A DNA stretch of 64,000 bases from Gaiellasilicea sp963802765 (GCA_963802765.1 CAWDJZ010000010.1:27118-91117), one strand, 5' to 3'; positions 16,034 to 26,674 are shown, counted from the stretch's first letter. Numbers and translations: made by a program. The notes: generated by a model from the sequence alone, not told the origin.

Positions 16034-18779
16034 TCAGCCGAGCTTGCGGGCGAGCTCGGTCCGCGAGCGCACGCCCAGCTTCGCGTACACGTGCGTCAGA
16101 TGACTCGCAACGGTGCGCTCGGCGAGGAAGAGCGCTGCGGCGACCTCCGCGTTCGTTCGTCCCTTCGCGACGAGGTCGGCCACGCGCCGCTCGGCCGGCG
16201 TCAGACCGTCGCTGCGCGTGCGCCCGCCGATCCGCCCGAGCTCCTCACGCGCCCGCTCGGCCCAGCCGGCGGCGCCCATCTCGTCGAAGCCGGCCCGCGC
16301 CGCCTCGATCGCCTCGCGGGCCGGACGCTTCTGCCGCGCCCGCCGTCGAACCCGCCCGAGCGCGAGGAGCGCCCGCGCACGGCCGAACGGATCGCCGACT
16401 GCCTCGTGTCGGGCTACTGCTTCGGCGAGCAGGGAGAGGGACAGCTCGACGTCTCCGCGCGCCGCAGCGACCAGCCCGCGGCACCGGGTCGCGTGCGCGA
16501 GCACCCAGTCGCGACCGAGCCGTCGTGCATCAGCCTCCCAGGCGTCGAGGCGATCCACCGCATCGTCGACGCGCCCGAGCTCGAGCAGCGCCTCGATCTG
16601 CTCTGCTCGCCACCAGCACATGGTCGGCTCGGCCATGTCCGCCGAGTCGACCTTTCGCTCCGCCGCTGTGAACCGCGCGATTGCTGCTTCCAGGTCTCCA
16701 CTCCACAGCTCGACAACGCCGAGCGTCCCGTTCGGGCGCCTGCAAGCGCGCGGCGTGGAGCTCGGCGAGATCGCAGATTCGCGTCGTGAGCTCGCGGGCT
16801 GTCTCGAGCTCGCCCCGGTGGAGCGCAACCAAAGCCATGGGGTAGAGCGTCGGCGGGGACTCCACGTCGTCGAGTGCGTACTGGGAGCTGAGCCCCCTCG
16901 ACTGCTCCGCGTATTCAGCGGCCAGCGAGAGACGGCCCGCCCATACCTCGAGAAGCGCGAGGTACCAGAGGGCGTATGCCGCCCTGCGCTCGTTACGCTC
17001 GCTCCAGTCCCGGTACAGGCTCTCCAGCAGCGTGCGCGCCCGGTCGAGGTGGCCCGACCAGACGAGAATGTGGCCGAGGGCGAAACGAGCGTCGATGACG
17101 GGCTGCGGGGCGGCAACGGCAGAACCAAGCTCATACGCCTCCTCGGCGGTTTGCAAGGCATCCGGCTTGCCGGCGTTGAAGCGAATGAGCGCCAGCCCCG
17201 CCAAAGCCGAGGCGCGGAGGCCGTCGTCGCCCAGCTGCTCGGCCAGCTCGACCGCGCTCTGTGCATGCTGTTCGGCGGTTTCGAGCCCCTCGCTGAAGCG
17301 AATGATCAGGCTGAGCTGGTGCTGGATCGAGGTCTGCAGTGCCAACGGGATTCCTGGCTCGAGGAGTGCTTCGCGCCGCAGCTCGAGCGTGCGTCCAAGA
17401 TTTTCCGCCTCGATGTCGGCCATCAGCGCGAGAGTCGCGGCGCGCTCTGCGCCTGGCGAAGCACGCGCGAGGACCTCGCTCGCGAGCACCCGAGCGCGCT
17501 CGACATCGCCCGCCGCAAGGTGCGCGCCGGCCGCCGCTGCGGCTCGGCGATTGGCGTCCTCGCGACGCTCCCGCGGCGTAAGGCGAGCGGCATGCTCGCC
17601 GAGCTCGCCCGCCGCAATCGGTGCGCCCTGGACCAGGGCAGCATCCACAGCCTGTTCGAGCTCGGCTGCCAGCTTCGCGTCCGGTCGATCGGTCGAGAGC
17701 GCGAGATGGCGAGCGCGGGTGAGCGGGTCCTCCGCCAGCTCAGCCAACTGGCCGTGGACACGCTGCCGTTCGCGTACGGAGAGCCCCTGGTAAAGCACGG
17801 AGGCGAGCAGGGGATGGGTGAAACGAACGGCGCCGTCTACGAGCTCGATCACGTTCTCCTCGAGCGCGGGGCCGAGCGCGGCCTGCTCGATGCCGGCGTC
17901 ACGCAGTCGCCCCGGTGTCAGCCGCGCATCCGCCGAGGCGAGCACGAGGGCGTCCCGCGTCGCGCCGCTGAAGCCGTCAAGCCGGACGGATACGAGGTCC
18001 TCCAGCCGCTCCGGAACCGGCAGCGGCTGGGTCGGATCCCGAACAGCGGCATGGTCACCGAGCGCCAGCGCGATCTCGAGCGCGTAGAACGGGTTCCCGC
18101 CCGAGACCTCGTGCAGCCGGAGCAACGTCGGCCGCGGCACGGCGCGGGCGAGACGGCCGCGGAGGATTTGATGGATCGCGCCGACGCTGAGCGGGCCGAC
18201 CCGAATACGGTCGATCCGCTCCGGTTCGAGCCCGTCCTCGACCGGCGACGACTCCTGCTCGCCGAGCCGGCGCGTCCAGACGAACAACAGCTTCGCCTCG
18301 GGGAGCCGGCGCAGCGCAAAGCCGAGCGCGTTCGCCGACGAGGCGTCGACCCACTGGAGGTCGTCGAGCGCGACGACGAGCCCGTCGTCGGCGAGCAGTT
18401 GCAGGGCGCTGCGAACCGCCACCCCGAGCGCGCGCGCGTCAGTGGGCTCACCGGCGGCGTCCTCGACGAGCAACGCGACCTCGAGCGCCCGCCGCCGTGG
18501 CGGCGGCAGCTCCGGTAGGACCTCTTCGAGAACCCCTTCGAAGAGATCACCGAGGGCCGCGTAGGCGAGCCCGCGCTCCGACTCGGCCGGCCGCGACGCG
18601 AGGACGCGCAGGCCCCGCTCTCGCGCGGCCTCGACGGCCGCGCGCCACAGCGTCGACTTCCCGATTCCGGCGTCCCCCTCGAGCGCGATCGCGGTCGGAC
18701 CGTGCATGGCCACGCGCCGGTCGAGAGACGCGTACAGCGAGCCCAACTCCCCGTCTCTGCCGACGATTTCGACTGCCAT
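16034..18779 (-). CDS. LuxR-family regulator with N-terminal AAA ATPase (LAL type), one frameshift
   Basis: About 914 residues when joined. N-terminal ATPase with Walker A GDAGIGKST (about 35-43) and Walker B-like LVVALDDLQWVD. A long helical-repeat middle follows, and a C-terminal LuxR helix-turn-helix (LTPAERRVADLVAKGRTNAE to HVYAKLGVRSRTELARKLG). A one-base shift near 16740 separates the two frames. Large ATP-binding LuxR (MalT-like) proteins switch on catabolic or secondary-metabolism genes after sensing a ligand. The neighbouring haloperoxidase operon lies just downstream on the same strand and is a candidate target (inference). Confidence 0.9.
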
Positions 18780-18889
18780 TCGTCCGACCAGACATCGTGA
18801 CAGGACGAATCGCGAAAGTCAGCTGCGGTGTGGCGGCGGGGTCGGTGCTCGACCGGAGCCCGCCGCCACGAGTCAACAACCCGAAGTGC

Positions 18890-19036
18890 TCAGACGGTCC
18901 GGCCCGAAACTGCCCCGACGACCAGCACGACCAACGCTACGAGGAGCAGCAGCCAGAGCAGGTTGTTCACGAACAGACCGCCGCCGGCCGCAGCCAGCAC
19001 CAGCAGCACGAGTAGCACGATCAGCAAAGCGCTCAC
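18890..19036 (-). CDS. Tiny two-helix hydrophobic protein
   Basis: 48 residues from GTG 19036 with AAAGGAGA upstream. Two leucine/valine-rich helices (ALLIVLLVLLVLAAAGGGL and LLWLLLLVALVVLVVGAV) are split by a glycine/asparagine turn. Short hydrophobic proteins of this design are common and of unknown function in Actinobacteria. 110 bp upstream of the LuxR regulator start, same strand. Confidence 0.65.
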   Translation of the reverse strand: MSALLIVLLVLLVLAAAGGGLFVNNLLWLLLLVALVVLVVGAVSGRTV

Positions 19037-19133
19037 ATCGTCTCCTTTCGCCACTGCTGTAACGACGTTCTGAGCGCTGAGGATGCGGGCACCGGGCAGT
19101 CTGACTGTCGAGTTCCGACGCGAGGGAGGTTCG

Positions 19134-19575
19134 ATGAGCAAGCTGATCATCTCGACCGCAACGACCGTGGACGGGGTCGCCGACGGATTCGACTGGTACG
19201 TCGTCCGAAGGCGGGCACGACCAGGCTGCGCTCGATCGTGCTCCACGAGGCGCGATGCCGAAGTTCGTCGGCTCGCGAACGCTGCACGAGCCCCTCGAGT
19301 GGAATGCGAGGCTGCTCGACGGTGACATCGCCGAGTCCGTTCCGATGCTGAAGAACCGCTCGGCGCGACGTGTTCACGTCCGGCTGCGGCGAGTTCGCAC
19401 GAGAGCTGCTCGCGCGAGACCTCGTCGACGAGCTCCGGATCTGGATCCACCCGGTGTTGTGGAGCACGGGCATCCGGCCGTTCGAGGGCGAGCCCTCAAG
19501 CTCCGGCTCCTCGGATCGAGGACCTTCGACTCGGGCGTCACACTGCTCCGCTACGAGCCGATCGCAGCGGCGTAA
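19134..19575 (+). pseudogene. Dihydrofolate-reductase-like (RibD C-terminal domain) gene, deleted and frameshifted
   Basis: ATG 19134 has GGGAGG upstream. Pieces in three frames match the RibD_C/DHFR-like family: SKLIISTATTVDGVADGFDWYV; then MPKFVGSRTLHEPLEWNARL; then VFTSGCGEFARELLARDLVDEL and RIWIHPVLWSTG; then LLGSRTFDSGVTLLRYEP. Besides the frame changes, about 50 residues normally found between DWYV and MPKFV are missing, so this copy is probably non-functional whatever the assembly quality. Confidence 0.7.
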
Positions 19576-19813
19576 CGCCCGCGCGGCCGGCATACCTGGC
19601 AGCCGTGACCCACGACCTCGCGGGACGATCAGGGCCGGCCGCCGCCAGCCCCCGTGCCATCCCCGCGGAGTACACTGAAATCAAGCCTCCCTCCCTACGG
19701 CCGCGGCTCCCGCCCTGTTCCCGCCCGACGTGAGCTGTGCAGGGAGGCCCTTACGTACTGCTCGCGCCCGTTCTTTCAGGCACTCAGTCAAATTTTCAAC
19801 GCAACGTCCCGGA

Positions 19814-19884
19814 AGGCGCCGACCGGAGTCGAACCGGTGTGCGAGGCTTTGCAGGCCTCTGCCTAACCACTCGGCCACGGCGCC
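19814..19884 (-). tRNA. tRNA-Cys (anticodon GCA)
   Basis: The minus strand folds into a full cloverleaf: acceptor GGCGCCG with CGGCGCC, D-arm with GCCGAGTGGTTAGGC, anticodon stem GAGGC/GCCTC around loop CTGCAAA, T-arm ACCGG-TTCGACT-CCGGT. CCA is not encoded. The only complete tRNA in the window. Confidence 0.95.
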
Positions 19885-19966
19885 GCGCCGCCATCGTAGC
19901 GACCTCCGTAACCGCATCACCCCTGGCGCCGTTGTACCTCCGTCAACTGACCAACAGGAGGCCCGA

Positions 19967-20032
19967 ATGTACATCGGCGGCGGTCTCATCACGCTCATCA
20001 TCATCGTCCTGCTCCTGATCTGGCTCCTCTAG
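19967..20032 (+). CDS. 21-residue membrane peptide
   Basis: ATG 19967 follows CAGGAGG by seven bases. The peptide starts MYIGGG and is then one isoleucine/leucine helix ending in WLL. It has its own ribosome site and a perfect palindromic hairpin 14 bp after the stop, so it looks like a complete small transcription unit. Near-identical peptides are, from memory, recurrent in Thermoleophilia. Role unknown; a membrane-inserting regulator or toxin-like peptide are possibilities only. Confidence 0.65.
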   Translation: MYIGGGLITLIIIVLLLIWLL

Positions 20033-20045
20033 AAGCGACGCCTTC

Positions 20046-20069
20046 CGGGCGCCCACATGTGGGCGCCCG
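20046..20069 (+). terminator. Perfect palindromic terminator hairpin
   Basis: CGGGCGCCCACA is followed directly by its reverse complement, giving a perfect 12-bp self-complementary block just after the 21-residue ORF, then TTCCATTT. Confidence 0.7.
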
Positions 20070-20121
20070 TTCCATTTCGGCCGTGCGAGATCGGTCTACT
20101 CGCGCGCAACGAACAGACGGG

Positions 20122-21319
20122 TTAGCTCAGGAGCGCGCCGAGCCGGTCGATCCCATCGTCGATCTGCGTCTCGTCGACGAGGCTGAACGACAGCCGCACC
20201 GTGTCGCTGCCGCGGCCGTCCGGGAAGAACAGCGAGCCCGGCACGATGCCGACGCCCCGCTCGACCGCGCGCCGCGCAAGGTCGGTGGAGTCGACGCCGC
20301 TCGGCAGCGTCAGCCAGGAGAAGAACCCTCCCTGCGGGCATGTCCACCGCGCTTCCTCCGGCAGCGAGCGCTCGAGCGCGGCAAGCAAGCGCTCGCACTT
20401 GCGGCGGTAGAGCGAGCGCGACCGGGCCAGCTGCTCGTCGATCCAGCCTCGGCGGTGCGACTCCTCGAACAGCCGCTGGCCGAGCGCGCCCGCGCACTGG
20501 TCGGTGTTCTGCTTGGCGGCGACGAGCTGCGCCGAGACGTCCTCGGGCCCGACCGCCCACCCGAGCCGGACGCCGGGAAAGAAGGTCTTCGAGGTCGTCC
20601 CCGTTTGGACGACGACGTCCGGGCCGAGGCTCCAGAGGCTCAGGGGCGCTTCGGGCGAGAAGCCGAGCTCGCGGTAGGCGACGTCCTCGACGAGCAGGAA
20701 GCCGTAGCGGCGCGCGAGCTCGACCAGCGGCTCGCGTCGCTCGGAGGCGAGGCTGACGCCGGCGGGGTTCTGGTGGTCGGGGATCGTGTAGACGAGCTTC
20801 GGCCGGAGGCCGCCGGTCAGCCGCCGCTCGAGCTCGTCCACCTCGAGCCCATGATCATCCATCGGCACGGCGACGAGGTCGGCTTCGAAGCTCCGGAACG
20901 CCTGGATCGCGCCAAGGTACGTCGGTGCTTCGACGACCACGAGGTCGCCGGGGTCGAGGAACGACTTGCCGAGCAGCTCGAGCGCCTCGATTGCGCCGCT
21001 CGTGATCACCAGCTCTCCTTCGGACCGGGCGACGGCCCTGCAGCGACTCGAGCCGGTCCGCGAATGCGTCGAGAGGGCCGGCGAGGCCGCGCGTCGGCGC
21101 GTACTGGAAGGCGCTCACCTCGCCGCCGGCGGCGAACTCCTGCAGCAGCGCTCCCACGCGCGCCCGCGGGAACGTCTCCGGGTCGGGGAAGCCGCCCGCG
21201 AACGAGATCACGTCCGGCATCCCGAGCAGCGCGAGGACGGATGCGATCCCCTCCCCCACCTCCCCGCGCGTGCGGGCCGCGAAGAGCGCCTCACGCCGGA
21301 TGTCGGGCGTCACCGCCAC
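20122..21319 (-). CDS. PLP-dependent aminotransferase, class I (LysN / 2-aminoadipate type), one frameshift
   Basis: N-terminal part from ATG 21319 reads DVISFAGGFPDPETFP and FQYAPTRGLAGP. After a one-base shift near 21040 the rest continues ELVITSGAIEALELLGKSFLDPGD. TGTTSKTFFPGVRLGW holds the PLP lysine, and IPDHQNPAG is the cofactor-contact asparagine-proline motif. Joined length about 398 residues, typical. The family transaminates 2-aminoadipate, aromatic or branched amino acids. Next gene on the strand is a secreted peptidase, with no clear functional link. Confidence 0.9.
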
Positions 21320-21344
21320 GGAGCCAACCCTAGCCCGAAGCCTG

Positions 21345-22715
21345 TCACCAGGTCGTCGGCTTCCCCACTTGGTAGAGCCACGCGTCGAAGAACTGGTCGA
21401 GGTCCATCCCCGAGTCCTGCTCCGCGAGCGCGATGAACTGCGCCGTCGTCACGTTGCCGTAGCGGTTCTGGCTCGCCCAGTCGCGCAGGATCCGTGAGAA
21501 GGCGAAGTCGCCGATCTTCTCCCGCAGCGCCTGCAGGGTCATCCCGCCCCGGTAGTAGATCGTTCCGTTGAAGAGGAACACGGGCGTTCCTGGGGTAGCG
21601 GGGGGAGGGTTCCAGAAGGCTGAATCCTGCGCCGGCGTGTTGTACAGCTGCTTGAACCACTGCGCCGCCGACTTGTTCCCCTGGTTCTCGCTCCAGATCC
21701 ACTCCGACCAGGTGGCGAAGCCCTCGTGCAGCCAGATGTCGGGCCACTGGGTCAGTGTGACCGAGTCCCCGAACCACATGTGCGAGATCTCGTGCACCAG
21801 CGTGGCTTCGTCCGGGACGTAGGGGAAGTTCGGCTTCGTCTGCGTCTCGAGCGAGTAGCCGACGAACTTGGCCGAGTCGACGATGGCACCCACGGAATTG
21901 AACGGATACGGCCCGTAGATGGAGGTGTAGAACTCAACCGCCTCAGGCAGCTTCGAGAGCACTTGGCCCTTGGCAAGCTGCGGATCGACTGCGATGTAGA
22001 CGGGCAGGCCGCTCGCGAGCGTCGACTGGGTCAGATCGAAGCGGCCGAGCGTCGACGTCGCCAGATAGGTCGACATCGGGTCGTCCTCCTTCCAGACCCA
22101 GGTGGTGCGGCCACCGCTCGTCGTCGAGGAGACGAGCACCCCGTTCGCCATCGCCGTCAGCCCCTCGGGCACCGTGACAGCGAAGTCGAAGGTGGCCTTG
22201 TCGCGCGGGTTGTCGTTGCACGGGTACCAGCCCGGCGAGCCCTGCGGCTCGCCGACGACGAAGGCCCCGTCGTCGGTGGGGATCCAGCCCTCGATCGACT
22301 GGTCGGGATCGGTGATCACCTCCGGGACGCCGCGGTAGTCGACCGCGACCCTGAAGGTCGAGCCGCTCCGGATTCCGGTCGCAGGCGTGATCACGAGCTC
22401 CTGCCCTTCGCGGGCGAAGGAGGAAGCCTGGCCGTCGACGGTCAGCCGCGAAATCGTGAAACCGCGCAGATCGAGGTTGAAGCGGGAAAGGTCCTGCGTC
22501 GCCTGGGCCGTCACGACCGCCTGCCCGTCCAGAACGTCGGTGGCCGGGTCGTACGCGAGCTGCAGCGAGTAGTTGGCCACGTCGTAGCCCCCGTTTCCCG
22601 CGTTCGGGAAGAACGGGTCGCCGAGGCCGGACGAGCCGGGCGTGAAGGCAGCGGCCGCAGCCGTACCGGCCGTCACAACGAAGACGAGGACGGAGGCGAG
22701 CAGGACGCGAATCAT
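21345..22715 (-). CDS. Secreted M1-family metallopeptidase
   Basis: 456 residues with a signal peptide (residues 1-23). The gluzincin zinc site is intact: HEISH (about 305-309) and, 18 residues on, the glutamate of WLHEGFATW. The exopeptidase GAMEN motif is replaced by GYSLETQTKP, which still supplies the substrate-amine glutamate. The protein is shorter than classical aminopeptidase N and lacks the large C-terminal domain, as in the actinobacterial secreted subfamily. Probably trims extracellular peptides. Intact frame. Confidence 0.92.
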   Translation of the reverse strand: MIRVLLASVLVFVVTAGTAAAAAFTPGSSGLGDPFFPNAGNGGYDVANYSLQLAYDPATDVLDGQAVVTAQATQDLSRFNLDLRGFTISRLTVDGQASSFAREGQELVITPATGIRSGSTFRVAVDYRGVPEVITDPDQSIEGWIPTDDGAFVVGEPQGSPGWYPCNDNPRDKATFDFAVTVPEGLTAMANGVLVSSTTSGGRTTWVWKEDDPMSTYLATSTLGRFDLTQSTLASGLPVYIAVDPQLAKGQVLSKLPEAVEFYTSIYGPYPFNSVGAIVDSAKFVGYSLETQTKPNFPYVPDEATLVHEISHMWFGDSVTLTQWPDIWLHEGFATWSEWIWSENQGNKSAAQWFKQLYNTPAQDSAFWNPPPATPGTPVFLFNGTIYYRGGMTLQALREKIGDFAFSRILRDWASQNRYGNVTTAQFIALAEQDSGMDLDQFFDAWLYQVGKPTTW

Positions 22716-22868
22716 GACTTCCCCCTTTGTCGGCGATGCTCGCTGCCGAGCCTAACGCGTTTGCAAGTCGCTCAAGTCGCCACGTGTCGGCCGGACTTCC
22801 AGGCAGCCGGGCACCCGGCCGGGCCGTGCGTGCGCGTGACCACGGACGACGTGCCGGCGTTCGCACAC

Positions 22869-23152
22869 TCAGTCGGATTCCCTGCGGTGCTTGTAGCTCT
22901 CGATCATGCCCATGTAATCGTCGACGGTCGGCTGCGTACCGACCGCCGCCTACCTTCGAAGCGATCCGCTTCAGGGTCGAACGCTCGCGTCACCCGCGTC
23001 CCGGCATCGAGAATCGTGTAGAGCACGAACATCAGCACGCCGAAGCCGAGCAAGGCCCACAACATCCCCGAGAACCCCGAGTCGCTGTAGCCCCACGCCA
23101 TGACCCCGATCAGTAGGGCATATCTCCATCCATAGTGCTTCCAGTAGTTCAT
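22869..23152 (-). CDS. Small membrane protein, probable frameshift near C-terminus
   Basis: From ATG 23152 (AGGAGAGG upstream) the frame gives NYWKHYGWRYALLIGVMAWGY and one further helix (MLWALLGFGVLMFVLYTIL). The listed open frame ends at 22904, but a one-base change near 22935 lets it continue as TVDDYMGMIESYKHRRESD, a more gene-like end with stop at 22869. Unknown family. The last gene of a minus-strand group with the zinc-ribbon protein. Confidence 0.55.
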
Positions 23153-23164
23153 CAAGCGCCTCTC

Positions 23165-23443
23165 CTAGACCAGGTCAGAGGTACAGGCTCGGCAGCGGGT
23201 GGCGCGGGGGTTGACGCCCTCGCCGCAGAAGGGGCAGGTCGTGATGTTCTTCGGGTGCAGGGCCGCAACGACATAGACGGTGAGCCCGACCACGATCGCG
23301 ACCGGCGTCCCGCCGATCTGCCAGCCGACGAGCGCGCCGACCGCGAGGGAGAGGAAGATCGTGCGGAGGCTCAGGAAGCTCCACTGCTCCATCGGCGCGA
23401 CCCACGAGGTCGCCTCACGCCAGAGATTCTGGATCCGGGTCAA
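23165..23443 (-). CDS. Membrane protein with C-terminal zinc ribbon
   Basis: 92 residues from TTG 23443, which overlaps the upstream stop (TTGA) and suggests coupling; an ATG at 23392 is the alternative. Two helices (TIFLSLAVGALVGWQIGG and VAIVVGLTVYVVAAL) precede a treble-clef zinc ribbon, CPFCGEGVNPRATRCRACTSDL (CxxC and CxxC). Function unknown; zinc ribbons of this sort act in protein or nucleic-acid contacts. Confidence 0.7.
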   Translation of the reverse strand: MTRIQNLWREATSWVAPMEQWSFLSLRTIFLSLAVGALVGWQIGGTPVAIVVGLTVYVVAALHPKNITTCPFCGEGVNPRATRCRACTSDLV

Positions 23444-23847
23444 CTCAGGCCGCTCAGCAGTTCCTCGGCCTGTTCCCTGCTGATGAGCTCGCGCTCGACG
23501 TCGTGCCAGATCAGCTCGCGCGGGTCGCGGGTGGGAGGTGGCTCGGCGTCCCAGCCCGCTTCGGCGGTGCGCTTGCGGTTGACGAGCCAACCGTCGCCGC
23601 CCCCGTGCGTGAGCCAGTAGTCGTACTCGTCGACGGTCACGCAGAAGTAGCGGCCGCCCCGGTAGCGGCGGATCGGTCCCGTGCGCACGAAGGCAACGAA
23701 CGCGTCGAAGAGCGGACCGCCCTCGACCCGCTCGACCACGTACTCGTGCGGGTTGTAGTGCGCCATTGTCTTGGCGAAGACCCACTTCGCCGCGGCGATG
23801 AACCGCCGCTGCTCGTCGCCGGGCTGAGGCACCGCATCAGTTGCCAT
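23440..23847 (-). CDS. Conserved soluble protein of unknown function
   Basis: 135 residues from ATG 23847 with AGGAGGAGC upstream. The sequence is rich in aromatic residues (FAKTMAHYNPHEYVVE, RRYRGGRYFCVTVDEYDYW) and ends with a short helix EREQ-type (REQAEELLSGL). It looks like a compact alpha-beta domain. No family recognised. Coupled to the zinc-ribbon gene. Confidence 0.6.
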   Translation of the reverse strand: MATDAVPQPGDEQRRFIAAAKWVFAKTMAHYNPHEYVVERVEGGPLFDAFVAFVRTGPIRRYRGGRYFCVTVDEYDYWLTHGGGDGWLVNRKRTAEAGWDAEPPPTRDPRELIWHDVERELISREQAEELLSGLS

Positions 23848-24023
23848 CGCTCCTCCTAATCGCAATCCGGTGCGCCGAAGTTGTGGGTGGTGTTTCAGCA
23901 GCATGACCCGGGTCTGCTTGCCGCAGCGCGCAGGTCGCGAACTCTTCGAGAACAGTCGTCACGTCTTGAAGTCAGGCGCTTGCGATCGCGAGCTTACGTC
24001 GCAATCGGCGTCTGCTGGGATCG

Positions 24024-24365
24024 TTGCGCGCAGCGGGCGACCGTAAGAGCGCAGTCTTCGAGCGGCAGATGGGCTCGTGGAGATCGGCCCAAACCGGCTC
24101 TGGAGCAGTGGACACCGTCCACGCGCTCACGATCCACAAGAGCCAGGGCTCACAAGCCGACGCCGTCGGAGTCCTGCTCCCCGACGCCGACTCACGCATC
24201 CTGACCCGGGAGTTGCTGTACACCGCCGTCACCCGCGCCCGCGAGTCGATGCTCGTCTGCGGCACCGAGGCAGCCGTTCGCGCCGCTCTCGAGCGCCCGG
24301 TCGCACATGCCTCGGGTCTCGCCGACCGGCTCTGGAAGCCGACCGCAGCGGCAACCGGCAACTAG
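24024..24365 (+). pseudogene. C-terminal remnant of a RecD-type helicase
   Basis: The stretch VDTVHALTIHKSQGSQADAV, LLYTAVTRARESMLVCG and the C-terminal AHASGLADRLW are helicase motifs V-VI of the RecD/UvrD-C family. The ATPase core that should precede them is absent; upstream sequence to 23848 shows no helicase motif in any frame. It is therefore a stranded tail of about 85 conserved residues, ending 10 bp before recQ. Confidence 0.75.
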
Positions 24366-24375
24366 CCTGAGCGCC

Positions 24376-26341
24376 GTGGCCGCCTACTCCGCCGAAACCC
24401 CACAGACGCTGCTCGCGGCAAGGTTCGGCTTCGACGCGTTTCGGCCAGGGCAGGAGCGCGTCGTGGAAGCGCTGCTGGCGGGCAGGTCGGCGCTCGCCGT
24501 CTTCCCGACAGGCGGCGGGAAGAGCCTCTGCTATCAGCTGCCGGCGCTGCTGCTCGAGGGCGTGACGGTCGTCGTCTCGCCGTTGATCGCGCTGATGAAG
24601 GATCAGATCGACTCGCTGCAGCGGCTCGGGGTTGAGGCGGCCAGGCTCGACTCGAGCCTGGGTCCAGACGAGCAGCGCGAGATCGGGGAGCGACTCCGCA
24701 GCGGCGCGCTGAAGCTCCTCTACGTGGCACCCGAGCGCTTCAACAACGAGCGCTTCCTCTCGCAGCTCGCGAGCACTCGGATCTCACTCTTCGCGGTGGA
24801 CGAGGCGCATTGCATCTCGGAGTGGGGCCACAACTTCCGGCCCGACTACCTCAAGCTCGCCGAGCGAGCCCGCGAGCTCAGGGCCGAGCGCGTGCTGGCG
24901 CTGACCGCGACCGCCACGCCGGCTGTGGTTGCCGACATTCGAGCGGGGTTCGGGATCGAGGAGGCGGACGCAGTGGTGACCGGTTTCTACCGGCCCAACC
25001 TGACTCTGCTGCTGACGCCGGTCGCCGCCCGCGAGCGCGACGGGCTGCTGGTGGAGCGGCTGCGCGAGCGTCCGCCCGGCTCGACGATCGTCTACGTCAC
25101 CCTGCAGCGAACCTCCCTGCGCGTCGCCGAGCAGCTCGTCGCGGCTGGTCTTCCCGCCCGTCCGTACCACGCCGGGATGGAGACCGAGGAGCGGGTCGCG
25201 ACCCAGGAGTGGTGGGCGGGCTCACGCGACGGGATCGTCGTCGCCACGATCGCGTTCGGGATGGGGATCGACAAGGCGGACGTCCGCTACGTCTACCACT
25301 ACAACCTGCCGAAGGGCCTCGAGTCCTACTCGCAGGAGGTCGGACGAGCAGGACGGGACGGCGAGGAAAGCATCTGCGAGCTGTTCGCCTGCCCCGACGA
25401 CGTGCCCACGCTCGAGAACTTCGCCTACGGCGACACGCCGACACGGGAAGCGCTCGCCGGGCTGCTCACCGACGTGCTCGCGCACCCAACCGGCACCGAG
25501 TTCGCGGTCTCCGAGTACGAGCTGTCGGCTCGCCACGACCTGCGCACGCTCGTGCTCAAGACAGCCCTCACCTATCTCGAGCTCGACGGCGTCCTCCGAC
25601 AGGGAACGCCGTTCTACGCGGGCTACCGGCTCCGACCGACTGGAGGGTCACTCGACGATGTCTTCAGCCGCTTCGACGAGTCCCGCGCCGGGTTCCTGCG
25701 CCGCGTGGTCGCGAGCGGCAAGACCGGCCGCACCTGGACGACGATCGCGCCCGCCGGAGTCTGCGTCGGCGCTCGGTGAGGAACGCAGCCGGATCGTGGC
25801 CGCCCTCGAGTATCTCGACCAGCAGGGCCTAGTCGAGCTCCAACCGGCCGAACTGCGACAGCGATACACCGTCACCTCCCGCCCGGACTCCGAGGACGAC
25901 CTGGTCGAACGCTTGCTCGAGCGCTTCGCCCGCCGCGAGCGCTCGGAGACCGAGCGGATCCAGAACGTCCTCTCGCTCGTCACCCACGACGGCTGCCAGG
26001 TGCAGGCCCTCGTCGCCTACTTCGGCGAGACGCGCGCCGAGCCGTGCGGCCACTGCAGCCACTGCCTGACTGGACGTGCCCAGCAGCTCCCCCAGCCTGA
26101 ACCGCGCCCGCCGATCGAGAGGATCGTCGACGCCGCGGCGCTCGAGGACCTGCGTTCGGGGAATCCCGATTCGCTCGGAGCACCGAGGCAACTCGCCCGC
26201 TTCCTCGCCGGCATCACGAGTCCCAGCACCACGCGTGCACGACTGACGCGCGAAGCTCTCTTCGGCTCACTTGGTGATCGTCACTTTGCCGAGGTATTAG
26301 GGTGGTGCGAGTCCGCCGCGGCGCGCACTGATCATCTCTAG
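24376..26341 (+). CDS. recQ: RecQ-family ATP-dependent DNA helicase, one frameshift
   Basis: From GTG 24376. Motifs in order: FRPGQERVVEALLAGR, Walker A PTGGGKSLCYQLPA, VVSPLIALMKDQ, DEAHCISEWGHNFRPDY, LALTATATP, IVYVTLQRTS, AFGMGIDKADVRYVYHYNLP and QEVGRAGRDG. A one-base insertion near 25750 moves the rest into another frame, which holds the zinc-binding part (CGHCSHC). Joined length about 655 residues. The 3'-5' helicase acts in recombination and fork repair. Identity certain, exact C-terminus less so. Confidence 0.93.
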
Positions 26342-26674
26342 CTACCCGAGCCCGATTCGACGATTACGTGGACGTTGAGGCTGTGCTGCATCAATGAATT
26401 CTTTGTGGACGCACCATCTAATTCCACGCCTGGCCCCACATTGCAGGTGGTCCCACGCGCGCTCGGCGCACTACCCGCGCTGCGGGGCTGGGGAACCACA
26501 CTTTCAAGGCCGCCGTCTTGACGAGCCGCCCGATCATGACGAGGCGATGACGGCACCACGTGTTACGTCGAAGGTCGCGGGCTCCGGTCCCGCTTATTCC
26601 CCTCAATTCTGCCGTAGATTTCGCGATGCAGAATCGGGACTCATCGGGGACACAGGTCGCCGATTCGCCGCATC
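26342..26674. other. Gene-free stretch
   Basis: The open frames here lack a ribosome site, family resemblance or codon pattern of the neighbours, and base composition is lower in GC than the flanks. Nothing supportable except proximity to the hairpin and tRNA fragment that follow. Confidence 0.5.
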
